Counted from the first letter of the stretch, positions 43,641-56,745 are shown. The stretch is 64,000 bases of DNA from Undaria pinnatifida (GCA_012845835.1 JABAKD010000023.1:11440427-11504426), one strand, 5' to 3'. Numbers and translations: made by a program. The notes: generated from the sequence alone by a model not told the origin.

Positions 43641-44420
43641 GTGCGGTTTGAGCCAGGTGTACAGGCGGTGAGGGCGAAGCCGCGTGCATCACAGCCAGTC
43701 AAGACGGCATGGTTGCACGAAGACATGACCAAATTTGAAACAGCTGGAATGATGTTTCGGGACACGCAGGCGATCTACGGAAGCGTGGCGATGGCGATTC
43801 CTAAGGGCTCCAACACGTACCGGATGATTAAACTATCCGGCCGTGAACGACACGATCGAACAGGCGGCTATGCCCATGTCAAACCTGGAAGACAAAGCGT
43901 CTCTGTTCGCGGGCGCCACGGCATGGTGCACGCTGTATATGCTGCAAGGCTGCTGGCAGGTGCCGCTGAGCGAGGATCCCCACAAGATACACATCATTGT
44001 CACTCCGAGGGGTTGTTCACGCCGCGCCGTGTTCCGCCGGGGGTGCTGAACGCTACCGGATATTTCCAGGAGACGATGGGTTATGTCTTGGAGGGGTACA
44101 TCGACAAGATATGTTTGATGTGGGTGAACGGCATGGTGATCTGGCGGGAGACGCCCGAGGTCGTAATGAAGCGGCTGTTGGCGATAGGATCGCTGCTGGA
44201 GCGCAGGCTTTTCGTTGCAGTCCCCGAGACCGTTTTCTTCCAAGAAGAAGTCAAGTGGTGTGGCAAAAATCTTCTCCGGACAGACGGTAAGCCACGACCC
44301 CGAGCGCACCCAAGGACTGAGTGCGTTGCGTCGACCGGAAACCGCCGGCGAGCTCACGCAGTTTCTTGAAGCCATCAACTGGATGCGGACGTCTCTGCCT
44401 GAGCTCGTGGAGATGGAGGC
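43641..44420 (+). pseudogene. reverse transcriptase of Gypsy copy 1, both catalytic motifs mutated
   Basis: Seen: YGSVAMAIPKGSNTYRMI, the palm entry block. In a shifted frame TAWCTLYMLQGCWQVPL stands where Gypsy RTs have an LD-x-x-x-GYWQ-type motif A; the Asp position is Tyr. ATGYFQETMG follows, and CLMWVNGMVIWRETPE stands where the family has V/F-x-DD; both Asp are gone. FFQEEVKWCGKNL and the connection block (about 44,290-44,400, ELTQFLEAINWMRTSLPELV) end it. Three frames are needed. Confidence 0.75.
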
Positions 44421-44542
44421 GCCGTTGAAGGGGCTGCTCGAGGAGTGCCTGTGCAACACACGGCACACCAAGAGCGTGGCAGCGCGGCGCGCCGTGCTAT
44501 ACGCAGCAGCGAGTGGACAGACGAGCGTGCGATTTTCTCTAA

Positions 44543-44875
44543 ATGGGGGAGAGCGCGGTGGGTGCCGGAATTGACGCTGCGGATGGATTTCAGTGCGTGC
44601 TGTTCATTATCGAGGACGTGAGGGGATACACATGGGTGCGACCGTCTAGAGCGTGCACGGCGAACGGCACGGTGGAAGACCTTGTTCGCTGGTGTGCCAC
44701 GATTTGGCTGCCAACAGGTGGGTGAGCGACAACGCGACCCATTTCCGCCCATTTTCACAACCGCGTGGTGCGCAAGCTGGCAAAAGCACTGGGTGTTGAG
44801 CGTCGGTTCTCAGTGGCCAACAGCGCGTGGACCAACGGGACTGTCGAGCGCATGCTGCGCTAAGTGATGCCACGG
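44543..44875 (+). pseudogene. integrase catalytic core fragment of Gypsy copy 1
   Basis: DDE-type integrase. Seen: GIDAADGFQCVLFIIED (first Asp), then after a frame change VSDNATHF with the second Asp, and ERRFSVANSAWTNGTVERML with the Glu. The zinc-binding N-terminal region is missing, and the fragment follows directly on the RT connection region, implying a deletion of RNase H and integrase N-terminus. A stop (TAA) closes it near 44,862. Confidence 0.7.
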
Positions 44876-44892
44876 GACGAAATCGATGCTCA

Positions 44893-45078
44893 AAGTCTTA
44901 CGAGCGGTTCTTGGAAGGATGCAGCTCACTCTTCATGCCACTCGCCGATCGGCGCTTCGCGCTTATAAGCAATGTCTGCCTGGTTGGTGAAAATCCGACG
45001 TGATCCGTGCCGGCATACTAGGGGTGCGACGGTCTATGGCCATACGACTACGGCAATACCACAAACTCAGTACCCCCC
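44893..45078 (+). repeat. direct repeat flanking the LINE, left copy
   Basis: Matches 47,128-47,320: CTTACGAGCGGTTCTTGGAA, GATGCAGCTCAC, GCAATGTCTGCCTGGTTGGT, GAAAATCCGACGTG, ending in a C run and AACTTAGTACNCCCCC. The LINE at 45,088-46,860 lies between the two copies. Confidence 0.75.
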
Positions 45079-45087
45079 CCCGGGCTA

Positions 45088-46860
45088 ACAACGTACTGTT
45101 TCTTCCTAGATGTACAAAAGGCGTATGACACAGTATGGAGGAATGGGATGTGGAAAAAGATGTGCGAAATGGGGATCAGAGGAAATATGTGGAGAATGAT
45201 GAAAAAAATACGGAATGTGCGAGAATTGTTGTGAGGATGGACCGAGAAATATCCAAGTATGTTGATATTTTACAAGGAGCTGCACAGGGATGTACACTAT
45301 CACCCAATCAATCCAAGGTATATATTAATGACATTATAGTAGCAGTTGAAGGAGCAAAGCAAGGAGTCACGATGGGGGAAGATGCGATATCGGGGTTGAT
45401 GCTTGCCGATGATTTCGTGGGTATATCGGAAACACCCGAAGGACTGCAGAATAGATGGAGGAGGCACTAGAGTACACTAGGAAGTGGAAAGTGACAGCGA
45501 ATGTAAAAAAATGCGCAGTAGATGCATGTAACGAATATAACGTGAATCCGGTAACTTTCAAATGGAAGCGGGGAGAAGATGACCTACCGATTGTAGACCA
45601 GTGTACGTACCTTGGCGTAGAGATCTGAAAGGACTGTTCATGGGATACACACATAGCGAAAGTATTAGGAAAGGGCAAAGCACAAGTAGGCAAGATGGAT
45701 GCGATCCTAACAGACTCGAACCTTGACACTAGGATTAAAACATGTATTCTGACTAATGTAATTTACCAAAGCTAAAATATGCAGGAGAAGTATGGGAAGA
45801 GAACGCGAAATGCGTGAAACAACTGGAAACAGCGCAGATGACAGCAACTTAAAATACACCGGTACTAAGATGCTCAAGTACGACGAGCAATCCAGTATTA
45901 CGAGCGGAACTAGGACTGTACCCACTTAAAACTAATAGAGACGTGAGAAAGTTGAAATGGCAATATAAAGAAAGGAATGTGCCAGAAAAGAGGTTGCCAG
46001 CTATAGTTGATAGGGCTGTGTGGGAGAAAACAACACAAGGGCGGGCTGGAATAAGATGGGATAACGTAGTCGACAAAATATGGAATGGTTTGGGAGACCG
46101 AAAAGAGGTACTGTCCATAGACAAGTTTGGCGGGTAAAAAACAGAAGTAAAATAAAGGATGGAAGAAAGGGAAAGGCTAGCGCAAAGAAAAAAGGTGAAA
46201 AAGTATACACACTTGAGAGATATACGGGGGTTGGGGGAAGCTATTGGAACGAAACGTATTTACACCGCCCAGTGGACTACGCGAAAAAGCTGAAACTGCG
46301 ATTTCGCGTAGCCTACCAGAAAGAAGAAATAGATATAACAGTAGTCAGGAGGAGGACGTAGATGCACACATGTGCCCGTGTGGCACAACAACAGAGAGTA
46401 GGACTCACATAATAGGATAACATGAAATATAAAAGAAGGAACGGGATGCGTTAGTAGAAAAGATGAGGAAACTAGTCGGGTGTGACATGGAAGAGTTCGA
46501 TAAACTAGAGAGTAGCGAGAAAACGATCGCTATCTTAGGAGATAGATAATGGCCACAGACGGCGATACAGGAAGGGGATAGGATAAGCAATCAGTTTCTA
46601 TGTAATATATGGAAAACACGTAATGAGCGCCCAAATGTTGGAGGTGTCTCTAATGGGAACAGGAACGGTGCTCCGTCTCGAAACGGGTGCGTGGTCAATG
46701 GTCAAATGACTAAGGCAAGCAACAAATGAGTACGCCCCCCCTGCCCTAAAAAATATGCATATAATAGCTGGCCTCGGTTGGCACCGACCCTGTAAAACAC
46801 TATATGCGTATTGGGGTTGGCGTTGGATGGCAACGGCGCTGTAAAACATGCCAATCACAG
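45088..46860 (+). mobile_element. LINE (non-LTR retrotransposon), 5' truncated
   Basis: Starts abruptly in the RT palm just after a C run and ends near 46,860 with two versions of a GGTTGGC...CTGTAAAACA 3' tail (46,770-46,800 and 46,820-46,855). The 5' truncation is typical of LINE insertions. The upstream endonuclease is absent. Confidence 0.7.
45103..46729 (+). pseudogene. LINE reverse transcriptase and C-terminal region
   Basis: Target-primed reverse transcriptase. Seen: FLDVQKAYDTVWRNG (motif A, Asp kept), ILQGAAQGCTLSPN (motif B), GLMLADDFVGIS (motif C, both Asp kept). The thumb region follows, with KLKYAGEVWEENAKCVKQLE, then VLRAELGLYPLKTNRDVRKL and PAIVDRAVWEK. MCPCGTTTESRTHI is a CCHC-like finger remnant. 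The end is NERPNVGGVSNGNRNGAPSR...MTKASNK, TGA at 46,727-46,729. At least six frame changes or stops. Catalytic Asp codons survive, so decay may be moderate. Confidence 0.75.
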
Positions 46861-47127
46861 CGCGAGGTAAACAACCAGGGTATCGTTTATTTTTGTGTTT
46901 TTTGGGCGGTCACCATGATGGTTATCGAGTAGATCGTATTGTGCGGGGTAAACCCCTACTCCCCACAAGGGGAATGGTCGCATCACGTAGTGTGAATATG
47001 GAAAGGCACCTACGAGGCAGTTACATAGTAATACCCATTGCTGTCTCTGGAGTGGCCACACTAGGAAACAAAGTAACTCATTGGCGCTGTCATCCATAAG
47101 CAAGAAAGTAGGCACAAAGTGCCAAAG
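46861..47127. other. no gene; between LINE tail and direct repeat
   Basis: No recognisable coding or repeat content beyond the short LINE tail-like words at its start. Confidence 0.4.
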
Positions 47128-47460
47128 TCCGACTTACGAGCGGTTCTTGGAAAGATGCAGCTCACCTTTCATGCGACTCGCCGAACACCTCAAGGCGCTT
47201 CGCGCTTGGTGCAAGCAATGTCTGCCTGGTTGGTGAAAATCCGACGTGCTTCGTCCCAGCATAGTAGGGATGCGAGGGTCTACGGTCATACTACGGCCAT
47301 GCACAAACTTAGTACACCCCCTTCCCCCCCCCTCCCCCTGCCCCCGCCAGACACCAACCCCACCTTCCCTCGCCAACCACACCCGCTTCCCATTAATACC
47401 CACCCACCACCACCCCCTCACCCCCCCGCTCCCCCCACTGCAACACCACCATCTTTCCAG
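47128..47460 (+). repeat. direct repeat, right copy, and C-rich tract
   Basis: 47,128-47,320 is the second copy of the repeat described at 44,893. It continues into a C-rich tract (47,315-47,445) of CCCCCTTCC, CCACCACC and CCCTCACCCCC words on the plus strand. Confidence 0.7.
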
Positions 47461-47945
47461 CTAAGTTACTCTTGCAGATAGAGATAAATTGAGTATGTCT
47501 CACCGAGCAGTATAGCCGGGCCTGATTCGTGAAAAGTGCAGAGGAATCCTCTGCTCTGACCCGGGTCAGATTTATGGGCATCCTTCCACAGCTCAAGGCT
47601 GTGTCCCAGAACAACGTACAATATCAGGATCATCACCTGTTCATAACATCGGGGGGGAACGGAAAAAAATAGCTTTCAAAGGATGCTTGGTATGATGCTG
47701 TGCGAGTATCATATACCGGGTATGATATCGGTGCATCCTAATCAGAAACAGCAGAGAACCGGTACCGTACCTGGATTGAAAATAACGCTGAAACAATACC
47801 AGTAGTGCCTTTGTGTACCTGGTATTCTACAACGTAACAAAAAAGCACTAATAATATAAACAAAAAAAAAATAACCCTTACCGTACCACGTTCAACGGAA
47901 CGATTCCAGGATTCTTGACACGTGTACTCTATGACATGTACGAAT
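47461..47945. other. no gene recognised
   Basis: Frames of 60-75 codons, none recognisable. GGTACC-type words are common. Confidence 0.4.
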
Positions 47946-48375
47946 ATGTACATGCAACTGGCGTCCTCGCTAGGGCCGTACCGTAAAAAACATCAAACGG
48001 TGTTCTGTCTGGTCTACATTACTGCTGTGCTGTGGTAACCCCGCTTAGCTATAACACTAATATTTAGCGTCGACTTATCAAATTCGACCGTACCACGACC
48101 GTCAAGGGTTTTGTACAAAAAAAATAGAATGCAGGTAGCGCCTAATTGAATTATAGCTTGTTATACAATGTGGCGCAAGTCGACGACAGCAGAATGTGCT
48201 GAATTATTTTACGCATAAAAATATATCAATTCGACGCAGTGTGGGAAGTGAGGAGTGCAAGCTATGTGGCATGTCACCCCGGATCTGATTTCGAATTGGG
48301 AGGACACAAGGAGATGGAGAAAAGGTGCAATATTATACGTCGTACCTCGTAGAGGTGGGGAAACAAAATCAATCA
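47946..48375 (+). repeat. GTGACCCCGGATCTG dispersed repeat, copy 2
   Basis: Matches 54,490-54,890: GGCGTCCTCGCTAG, then TATTACT-CACTGC-TGTGGT, CAGGTAGCGCCT, TCACCCCGGATCTGATTTCG, ATCACCC. A shorter relative is at 22,670-22,830 and another at 54,925-55,190. Confidence 0.75.
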
Positions 48376-48539
48376 CCCAGTAGTAGATTCTGACGTGTAA
48401 AATACTACTCCGGAGTATTTTACAAGCACTCACAACGCGCCCGAAATCCACAATTTTGCCCAGGTCGGACACCGTAACACTCGGAAAACACTTACCAGGT
48501 ACGTATGTTATGGGGTTCAACACAGCGGCTTCGGTCTAA

Positions 48540-48975
48540 CATAGTGTTGGCAGTGGAGAAGCAATCGCGTAACGTCGTAATATAGGGTTGAGTGCGTATC
48601 CATGAACGTTATTACGCAATAACGTGCTGTGACGTATCGATCTCGGCGGTTCTGGTATACCAGGTATTTTACATTAAAATTCGCCGTGATTGGGACGTGT
48701 AAAAAATCGTAACACAATGTTAGGATTTGTACACGCTCCTACGTTTTCAGCCGTTTTCAGCCAAACATGCACACATTACTATCCGCCGATTCCGCTAACT
48801 TGCTAACACAGTGCTATGGTATACGAAGCTGAAGGAAAACACCCTAACATGGCGTCAGGGTTCAGGGTGATCTCAAGCATACGCTCTAACATTACGGTAG
48901 TAGTTATTATCGTGTTATCCATAACACTAACGGTATGTTAATCGAACATTATTCGAGTCCCCCTTGTGTTCTTCC
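48540..48975. repeat. GTTA/TAAC word tract, part 1
   Basis: TAACATNGTGTTA, ACGTTATTACG and CTAACAT words recur on both strands. The tract resumes at 50,020-50,600 after the Harbinger-like candidate, so that element may have inserted into it. Confidence 0.5.
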
Positions 48976-48978
48976 TTA

Positions 48979-50007
<1,029 letters not shown>

Positions 50008-50019
50008 TTAGGGTCGGAT

Positions 50020-50600
50020 AACTTTACACGTAACACAAGTAAGCTACGTTACCTTCGGAGCTGGTTGTGATGTAACACTGTGTTACGATGTTACTGAAAT
50101 CCCGAGGGGCGTCTAAAATAATGTTAGCCTGTTACTCGAAATCAAGATCTGAATCTAACGTTACTATGTTGCCATCAATGACGACCTTGACGTAAAAATA
50201 CGCTACTACGTGATGGTTCGACCTGAAACGACTGCAACATGATGTTAATATGTTACCGTTTCTGTCTCTTGGGTACCTAACATGTGTTACTTGTGTTGCC
50301 GTTTGTTTATTTGGGATACTTCACATGTGTTTCTTGTGTTACCGTTTTCATCTCTTGGATACATCACATGTGTTACCAGTGTTACCGTTCTGTCTTTGGT
50401 ATTTAGCACGTGTTACTAGTGCTACAGTTTTCGTCTCTTGAGTACTCAACATGTGTTACTAGTGTTACCGTTTTCGTCTCTTGGGTACATAACTGTATGT
50501 TACTAGTGGTACACTTGAAGCAGCTTTGCGGGGTAACATAATGTCGCGTGGTAACGTAATGTTGAACTTGATTACAAAATAGCTGCATGAACACAACAGG
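50020..50600 (+). repeat. GTTAC tract with ~46-bp minisatellite
   Basis: 50,252-50,512 holds five to six units of GTTACCGTTTTCGTCTCTTG followed by GGTACATAACATGTGTTACT, drifting gradually. Flanking DNA has TGTTACGATGTTAC-type words, as in 48,540-48,975. Confidence 0.7.
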
Positions 50601-50880
50601 AAAACTGGTACTGCTGTGTTGTTAAACGGAATAATTGTAGAGGACAATAGGGACGGAGCATACGTTGAGAAGTGCAACACGTATCAGGGATATAGGACAC
50701 CGCTCGCGACCAGCCATACTATATCCACCACCATGGTGGGACATGACGGAAAAAAAAAAAAATCCTCTTTTTTCAATATCTCCATTGATCTACCACCCCA
50801 CCACTAGCCACCACACCCAACATACACAACACGCAACCACCTGAAAATCACTACAAGACAACCATTGTCAACAATGAACA
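50601..50880. other. no gene recognised
   Basis: Short sequence with an A run near 50,751 before the interrupted ORF. Confidence 0.4.
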
Positions 50881-50934
50881 CGCGCTCTTGGCGAAGTAGA
50901 CGTCATCAAGTTCGCGCAATCTCCCGCCGCCGGC

Positions 50935-53141
50935 GTGGCGGATCACAACGCGCAACCTCCCGCGACCGAGGCTGCGGATGAGAACGCTGGGAACTGCGAA
51001 ATAATCGACGGAATTGAACAAGATAATGGTGTTGCAACGGGCAACGGCGACAAAACGGATGCTGCCGCATCGGCAGTGCAGACGTCCCAGGCGGCCTTCG
51101 TAGTACCCGGAGGCTTCAAGAGGCTGGGGGAGGTACAAGCGGAATCCCTCGAAGATGTACAAGTTCGCGTCTACGTATGGAGGAGATGAAGAAGATGGCC
51201 AAGACCCAAGCACGCGACGGCCGTTGGCACTGCATGGCAAATGCGGAATGCAGACGAGCGCCGGGAAGTTCACTCGCAGTATTCATCGATTGGGCCTATA
51301 ATTTACAGGGAAGCCCTCGGGAAAAATCCCGCAGGATTTCACGGGAATTGGGATTAATTCACGTTCCCGTGGTCCCACCGAACTAGCTCACGAGGTGCCT
51401 ATTCCCGTCCCGCACCTTTCCCGTAGAAAATCTAATTTCCCATTCCCACCCAAACGATTCCCGTGGAAATGTCTGCTTTCCCGTGGTTTTCCGTTCCCAC
51501 GCCGTAAGATCCCGTGGGATCACCTATCTCCCAAATCTCGTGGCACTAAAACTGTAAACGATTTCCGCAAGAACATTTCCCGCGTTACCGGCGTGCATAG
51601 GATCACAGCTTGGGAACGTCACGTGAACCACATGACGCTGAAATCCGAAATATGATATACAAAAACACATAAACGACTATGATACGAACTCGCGTATTTA
51701 TCTGGTATATTTTGTTTTCAAGAATATTTTAGTAATAAACATTCCAGATGCGCATGTGATTGAAATGTTACATTATTTATTGTACCAGGTAAACTATGAG
51801 GAAGCCAAAGAACTTAACAAACGAAAAACGAAGTTAAAATTATACAAGGCGAATGGATGGAGAAAGCTAAATTTGAAAATACACAAGGAGTCCTGTGAAC
51901 TTTGGTACCCTGCGCAGCTCGATAGCTCGATGCTGCCGAACAAGGTTCGAGCGCATGATGATCCCCATGCAGAATAGCCTGTTATTCCCTGAGATCGGGC
52001 CCTCCACGATGCTAAAGCGGTCAAAAGGGCGGTGGCAGCCGAGATGGTCGCGGAAGTCGCTCTGGTGCAGAAACAAGGGGAGGGCATGGAGGTCGCGTAT
52101 ATGCTGTAATTGACTTTTTAATGTATTTTATGTTTTTTGCGATCCATAGTCAGTCCCGGTAGTTGTCGTGTGTCTGGGAAGCTCGTGTGTGTATATTGCT
52201 TTTGCTCTGTTCAAAGGCTTTGTTCAGTGCCATCACGCATGGTGAGCTTACAGCCGGCGTCATGGCACGTACGTACGTGTTCGCCAAATTGTTGGGGGGG
52301 GGAGGGGGGTTGTAGCATGGAGAACACGTTCTCGGTCTTTGGTTTTCGTATTTATTGTTTTTTTGTACGTGTTCTTTAAAAATATACCTGGTATACAAAA
52401 TGTTGTCCTGCTTTCGAGGAGGTCGGCGCTGTACTTTCGTTGAGGGTGTTTGGCGGGTTTTTCTCTCATCTCTCCTCAACTGGTTCCGATTGCTGGACGA
52501 ATCTATCTGTGGCATCATCTCGGTTGCTTAACTGGTAATTTTTGCAATCTGGATTTATGTAATAATGAAAAAGAAAAACGACGTGCTTCATTTGCTCAGT
52601 TTTGTTGTTTGTGTTCAGTTGACGTATGATACAGGTACTTGCTATCATACACGAGAGTAAGCGCCCAAACCCGACGTTGAGGCGCATATCAAGTATCGTG
52701 TACGCACAGGTGCCACTTGGTACGGGATACTGGTTATTGATGAGTACAAATACCCAAACGAGCGGCTATCTCGGTGGCTCATGCACGTGCACTGAAATTC
52801 CATGGTGTGCTTTTGGGGGCAAAAACGCTCGGGGATTCCCGTGGTGACTGGTTCCTGCTGGAAGAAATCTCGTGGTGGCAGGTTCCCGCGGGAGGTTTCC
52901 CCGTGGTGGTCGGTTCCCACCCACTAGATCCCGTACATGCCCGTGGTGGCTAGTTCCCGCGGGAGGGGTTTGCGAGACGGCTGAATCCCACCGAGACAAT
53001 CCCGTGCAAGGTGACTATTTCCCGGAGGAAAAAGTCTCAATACCAAAAGTCGTTACCGAGGACTGCCCTGATAATGAATCAAGGTTAAAAATTACCCATC
53101 CACTGTATGCGCTGGATGCGCACCCTCGGGAGCATTGCTGA
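50935..53141 (+). pseudogene. ORF with BED-like finger, split by the hAT family A insertion
   Basis: Coding pieces 50,935-51,189 (MADHNAQPPATEAADENAGN..., acidic, Ala-rich) and 51,177-51,305 (MEEMKKMAKTQARDGRWHC, then MANAECRR). The latter stops at the element boundary. After the element the same codon phase resumes at 53,079 and reads ESRLKITHPLYALDAHPREHC, then TGA at 53,139-53,141. Taking out 51,306-53,070 and one target copy restores a continuous frame across the junction (...IDWAYN/ESRL...). The W-x-C-x6-C...H...H pattern suggests a BED-type zinc finger at the start of another transposase, but this is uncertain. The two upstream pieces are in different frames (indel or intron). Confidence 0.5.
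51306..53070 (+). mobile_element. hAT-type element, family A copy 2, with target duplication
   Basis: Begins CAGGGAAGCCCTCGGG at 51,306 and ends, read inward, CAGGGCAGTCCTCGGT from 53,070. Flanks ATAATTTA (51,298-51,305) and ATAATGAA (53,071-53,078) form an 8-bp target duplication with two mismatches. The left 355 bp and the right 600 bp match the ends of the 2,998-6,899 element in reverse. 1,765 bp. The interior (51,756-52,110) has a small Ala/Val-rich frame ending QKQGEGMEVAYML, unrecognised. No transposase. Confidence 0.85.
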
Positions 53142-53159
53142 AAAATACTCGTACATCAA

Positions 53160-54310
53160 TAGCGATAGACAGACATATTTGTTGGTGTTACACAAGATGT
53201 TCACTAAATTCTGGGTAACACCATCTTCGTTTTTACTACCTGGCACGTGTTTACAGTAGTTCGTGCTATAACGTACCTGGTATACAAATATATGAGGTGT
53301 CGATTATTTGCGAAGTCGATAACATAGCAACACCATGATATGGTGAAACGACCAACCGGAATGAACTGTTTACCTATAGTATCGGTATGTTATACCTAAA
53401 TCGTACGAGCCAACACGGTATGAACATAGTGTTGGATGTTTGGGCACGTACATTGTCCGCCTAACGTTCGATGCGAATTCAACTACTGTTGTAGGAATCC
53501 CGCTAACGTCATAATGTTACGTCATAAAGGGCTGCCGACCCTTTTGCGCGGCTTAACGTTTTACCAGGTATGTTGGAACTGATTTTGCGCACGACGTAAC
53601 ACACTATAAATAACACAATGTTAGCGTTACATGCGTGTAGGTTATCCGTCTAACGTGTGTGCAGTTTGTATTCGGAATCCAGCTAATACCCTAACATTGC
53701 GTTACGCGCAATGGGCTGACATCCGTTACACGGGTAAACATTGATACAACTAAATGAGCGAACGAACTAACACAGTATCATAGTGTCAGCGTTACAGTGG
53801 CCGTGAACATTTTCCCTCTAACGTGTGTTACGTCAGCATTCGAGGAATGCAGCTAACACCCTAACATTACGTCACGCGCAAGGCGTTGATAACCCTGCTG
53901 CACGGCTTAAAGTTTCATGGTACAACTAAATCCGCGAACGAGCTAACACAGCAACCTAATGTAAGCGTTATGCTAGTATCCAGGAATCTAGCTAACACCT
54001 TAACATTGCGTTGCGCACAAAATGGGCCGCCGACCGTAACACCGTAACACTATACTGCCGCCAATATGTATGCATCAAAATACTCCAACGTTTTATTAGG
54101 CGGTCGACTAACGGTATCGTAACGTACTATTTAATTGCACGATGTTACCACAATACCTAGAAATCACATAACGTAGTAACGCAAGCTCAAATGTTTTTAT
54201 CGCCAAACTGCAACATTGTCATCGAACGTTAAGTGTTACGTTATCCGAGGTGTGCAATTTTGTTCGCTTCAGCATGTGGAAAACGCGCACGATCGGTATG
54301 TACGTGCTGC
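53160..54310 (+). repeat. TAACATTGCGTTA satellite-like array
   Basis: Diverged units of roughly 145-175 bp with AGCTAACACCCTAACATT, ACGTNACGCGCAA, GGGCTGNCNACCC and GTACAACTAAAT-GCGAACGA. Unit starts lie near 53,504, 53,682, 53,850 and 53,992. TAAC/GTTA words occur on both strands throughout. Confidence 0.65.
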
Positions 54311-54489
54311 TGTTCGAAAAAAAAAGCTAAAAGCTAACAACTTGGATCAATAGAAAAGACGATAAGATCTTCAACAGTACAGAGACGTAAACACTTGAAC
54401 AAAGGAAGGGATGCACAACCTTAGAAGAGATGTCATTTTCTGTGGCAATGCCACGGTCATGGAAATGTGATGATGTTGAGATATCACAT

Positions 54490-54793
54490 CCGGCGTCCTC
54501 GCTAGCCTATATTACTACACTGCATTGTGGTGAGAACCCCGTGACCATGAATAATGCTCATATTAACAAAACAATGTCGATGTATATAATTCTACGCTGC
54601 CAAAGAGGGATTGTAACTTGTAAAAAATCGACTTTCAGATAGCGCCTCTCGTGGCGTGCATGTGCACAATTTGACATGAGCCGAGGAGGGATTAACATGC
54701 TGAGCATTTTTCGGCATAAAAAAAGTGCGTGCAACGTAGATAGAGAGAGGGGTACATATTATTATGTAACCGCGGATCTGATTTCGAAGAGGG

Positions 54794-54827
<34 letters not shown>

Positions 54828-55200
54828 GAGGCTCACGAAAATGTGCAAAGATTGAATATCTTGTAGATGGGATGGGAAAAAATACTAATCACCCAGGACT
54901 ATCAACAAATGTACTCGTACGAACGAATACCCGTGCCAAATTGACATGCAGATGGCGCCTGATTGTGCATGCGCAATATGATATGAGTCGACGAGGGAAG
55001 AAAACGCTGTATTCTTCGCGGGCATGGAATAAATGCGTACAACGTAGCGAGGAGCGTGAGGGATGCATGCTATGTGACCCCAGATATGAGAGTCGAAATG
55101 GGAAGGAGCAGGGAGCCGGAGAATTCGTGCAAAACGTATACACCTCTGTAGGACTACAACAAGATGAATCGGGTTTACTTGCCAGCTCTTGTGACTAATA
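54490..55200 (+). repeat. GTGACCCCGGATCTG dispersed repeat, copies 3 and 4
   Basis: Copy 3 (54,490-54,900) matches 47,946-48,375 and contains a 30-base pure G run (54,795-54,824). Copy 4 (54,925-55,190) shares GATGGCGCCTGATTG, GAGTCGACGAGGGAAGAAAA and GTGACCCCAGATATGA, and matches the 22,670 copy best. Confidence 0.75.
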
Positions 55201-56379
55201 GACATCCGTTCGAAAACAGCCACTCTTACAAGCGGCGTATTAGCTGTAACAACACGCTAATCTCGGGCAGGCAATACCTGCCAGGTCTTCGTTACTAGTG
55301 GACAGCTCTTTCAAATCAGACCAACCGATGAAAGACAGCTCTTCAAGCATCCCGACGAACACGCAACTAATGAATGAGCTACTAGTGACGACCTGCTCGC
55401 GAAGAGCACGCACCACATAAGGAGAGCACGAGCTACCTGCTACATCGTACCCTGTTGTTGTAATACACAGCTACAGGTAGGCTGTTCGAGGTGCCAGGAT
55501 GGCCGCAACAATAGTAGTACTAGTGTCCGCCAATACCTAGTTGACAGTTTTCTGCACTCGTAGAAATTATGTTTCAACTACCATACTGACTGTGTTGCAG
55601 CGTTTGTTTGATGCTGCAATGAATAACTGCTACGGTGGTATCGGCATTATCGAAGGATCCGAAGCGTGAAATACGCCGAATCAGAGCCGTTGACGAATAA
55701 CGCCGGTCGGCACAATCCTAACCAAAGCTCGGCACAATCCGGCACAACCCAAACGAAGACTCGGGGCTGAGATGCTAAATTGCCGGCATATAGGCCTGGC
55801 ACACACCGGCCTGATAAAAAGAAACTACTGCAGTGCATTTACAGCCGTGGTACACGTGCGCACAAGCGCGTGGCTCTGGGCGGCATAAAATGCAACAGTA
55901 TAATTGTCTAGGCTTCTCATGGGTGCCGGAGACGGCACCCGGCATTCTCCGGCACCCTTGCCTCGGAACGAGAGAGATGCCGGCTTCGCCGCCCAAGCAT
56001 AGCACTCAAGCATAACCGACACACTGGACTAGTAGTGGTTGAACGGGTAATGTGCCAATGCCAAGAGGCGTACTTTGCTGTGGTGGGCGGTGGTCTCACG
56101 CGATGACAGGTGGTGGTGGGGTGACTAATACCTTATCAAAGAGTAGTGAACATTCTTTAAGCTTCCGGGTCATGACAGGTATGCCACACATCAGGCCGTA
56201 GAGAATGACACGAGGGCCGATATAGGACCTATTTGTCGGATCGTGGGGCACACACGTCAGATAAGATTCTACCTATACATGATACGTCCAACCAAATACC
56301 CTCTGTTGCAAAGCTCTAGACTGTACCCCTCTTGCAAACCTCCCCTAACAGCAGTACCCTTCGACAACAGCAGCATTAG
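55201..56379. other. no gene; one strong GC hairpin
   Basis: Hairpin at 55,921-55,957: GGGTGCCGG pairs with CCGGCACCC, enclosing a second inverted pair (GGGTGCC with GGCACCC at 55,934-55,940). Frames in this stretch are unrecognised. Confidence 0.45.
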
Positions 56380-56668
56380 TAGTAGTAATAGTAGCAGCAG
56401 TGGCAGTAGCGATAGCAGCAGGAGCAGCGGTAGCAGCAGCAGAATAATAGTGGTAGTGGTACCAGTGGCAGTGGTAGTGGTAGTAGTAGTTAGTAGTTAG
56501 TAGTAGTAGTAGTAGTAGTAAGTAGTTAGCAGTTAGCAGTTAGTAGAAGTAGCAGTCGTAGTAGTAGCAGTAGCAGCAGCAGTAGTAGTAGTAGTAGTAG
56601 CAGCAGAGGTGGTACTAGCAGTAGTAGTAGTGGCAGTAGTGGTAATAGTAGTAGTAGTAGTTGAAGTG

Positions 56669-56722
<54 letters not shown>

Positions 56723-56745
56723 ATAGTAGTAGTATGGTAATATTA
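56380..56745 (+). repeat. (AGT)n / (AGC)n microsatellite cluster
   Basis: Compound triplet repeat: AGTAGT, AGCAGC and GGTAGT runs with TTAGCAG interruptions, ending in a long pure GTA run (56,668-56,720). Creates polyleucine frames on the minus strand. Confidence 0.95.

Larger units (their letters stand above)
41061..44875 (+). mobile_element. Gypsy-type LTR retrotransposon, copy 1 (no LTRs seen)
   Basis: gag, protease, RT and integrase in Gypsy order, each broken. The first 280 bp match 59,465-59,760 and 62,785-63,055, and gag-protease matches copy 2 (59,465-62,286). RNase H and the integrase zinc finger appear deleted between about 44,530 and 44,580. I found no LTR pair around it. Confidence 0.75.
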
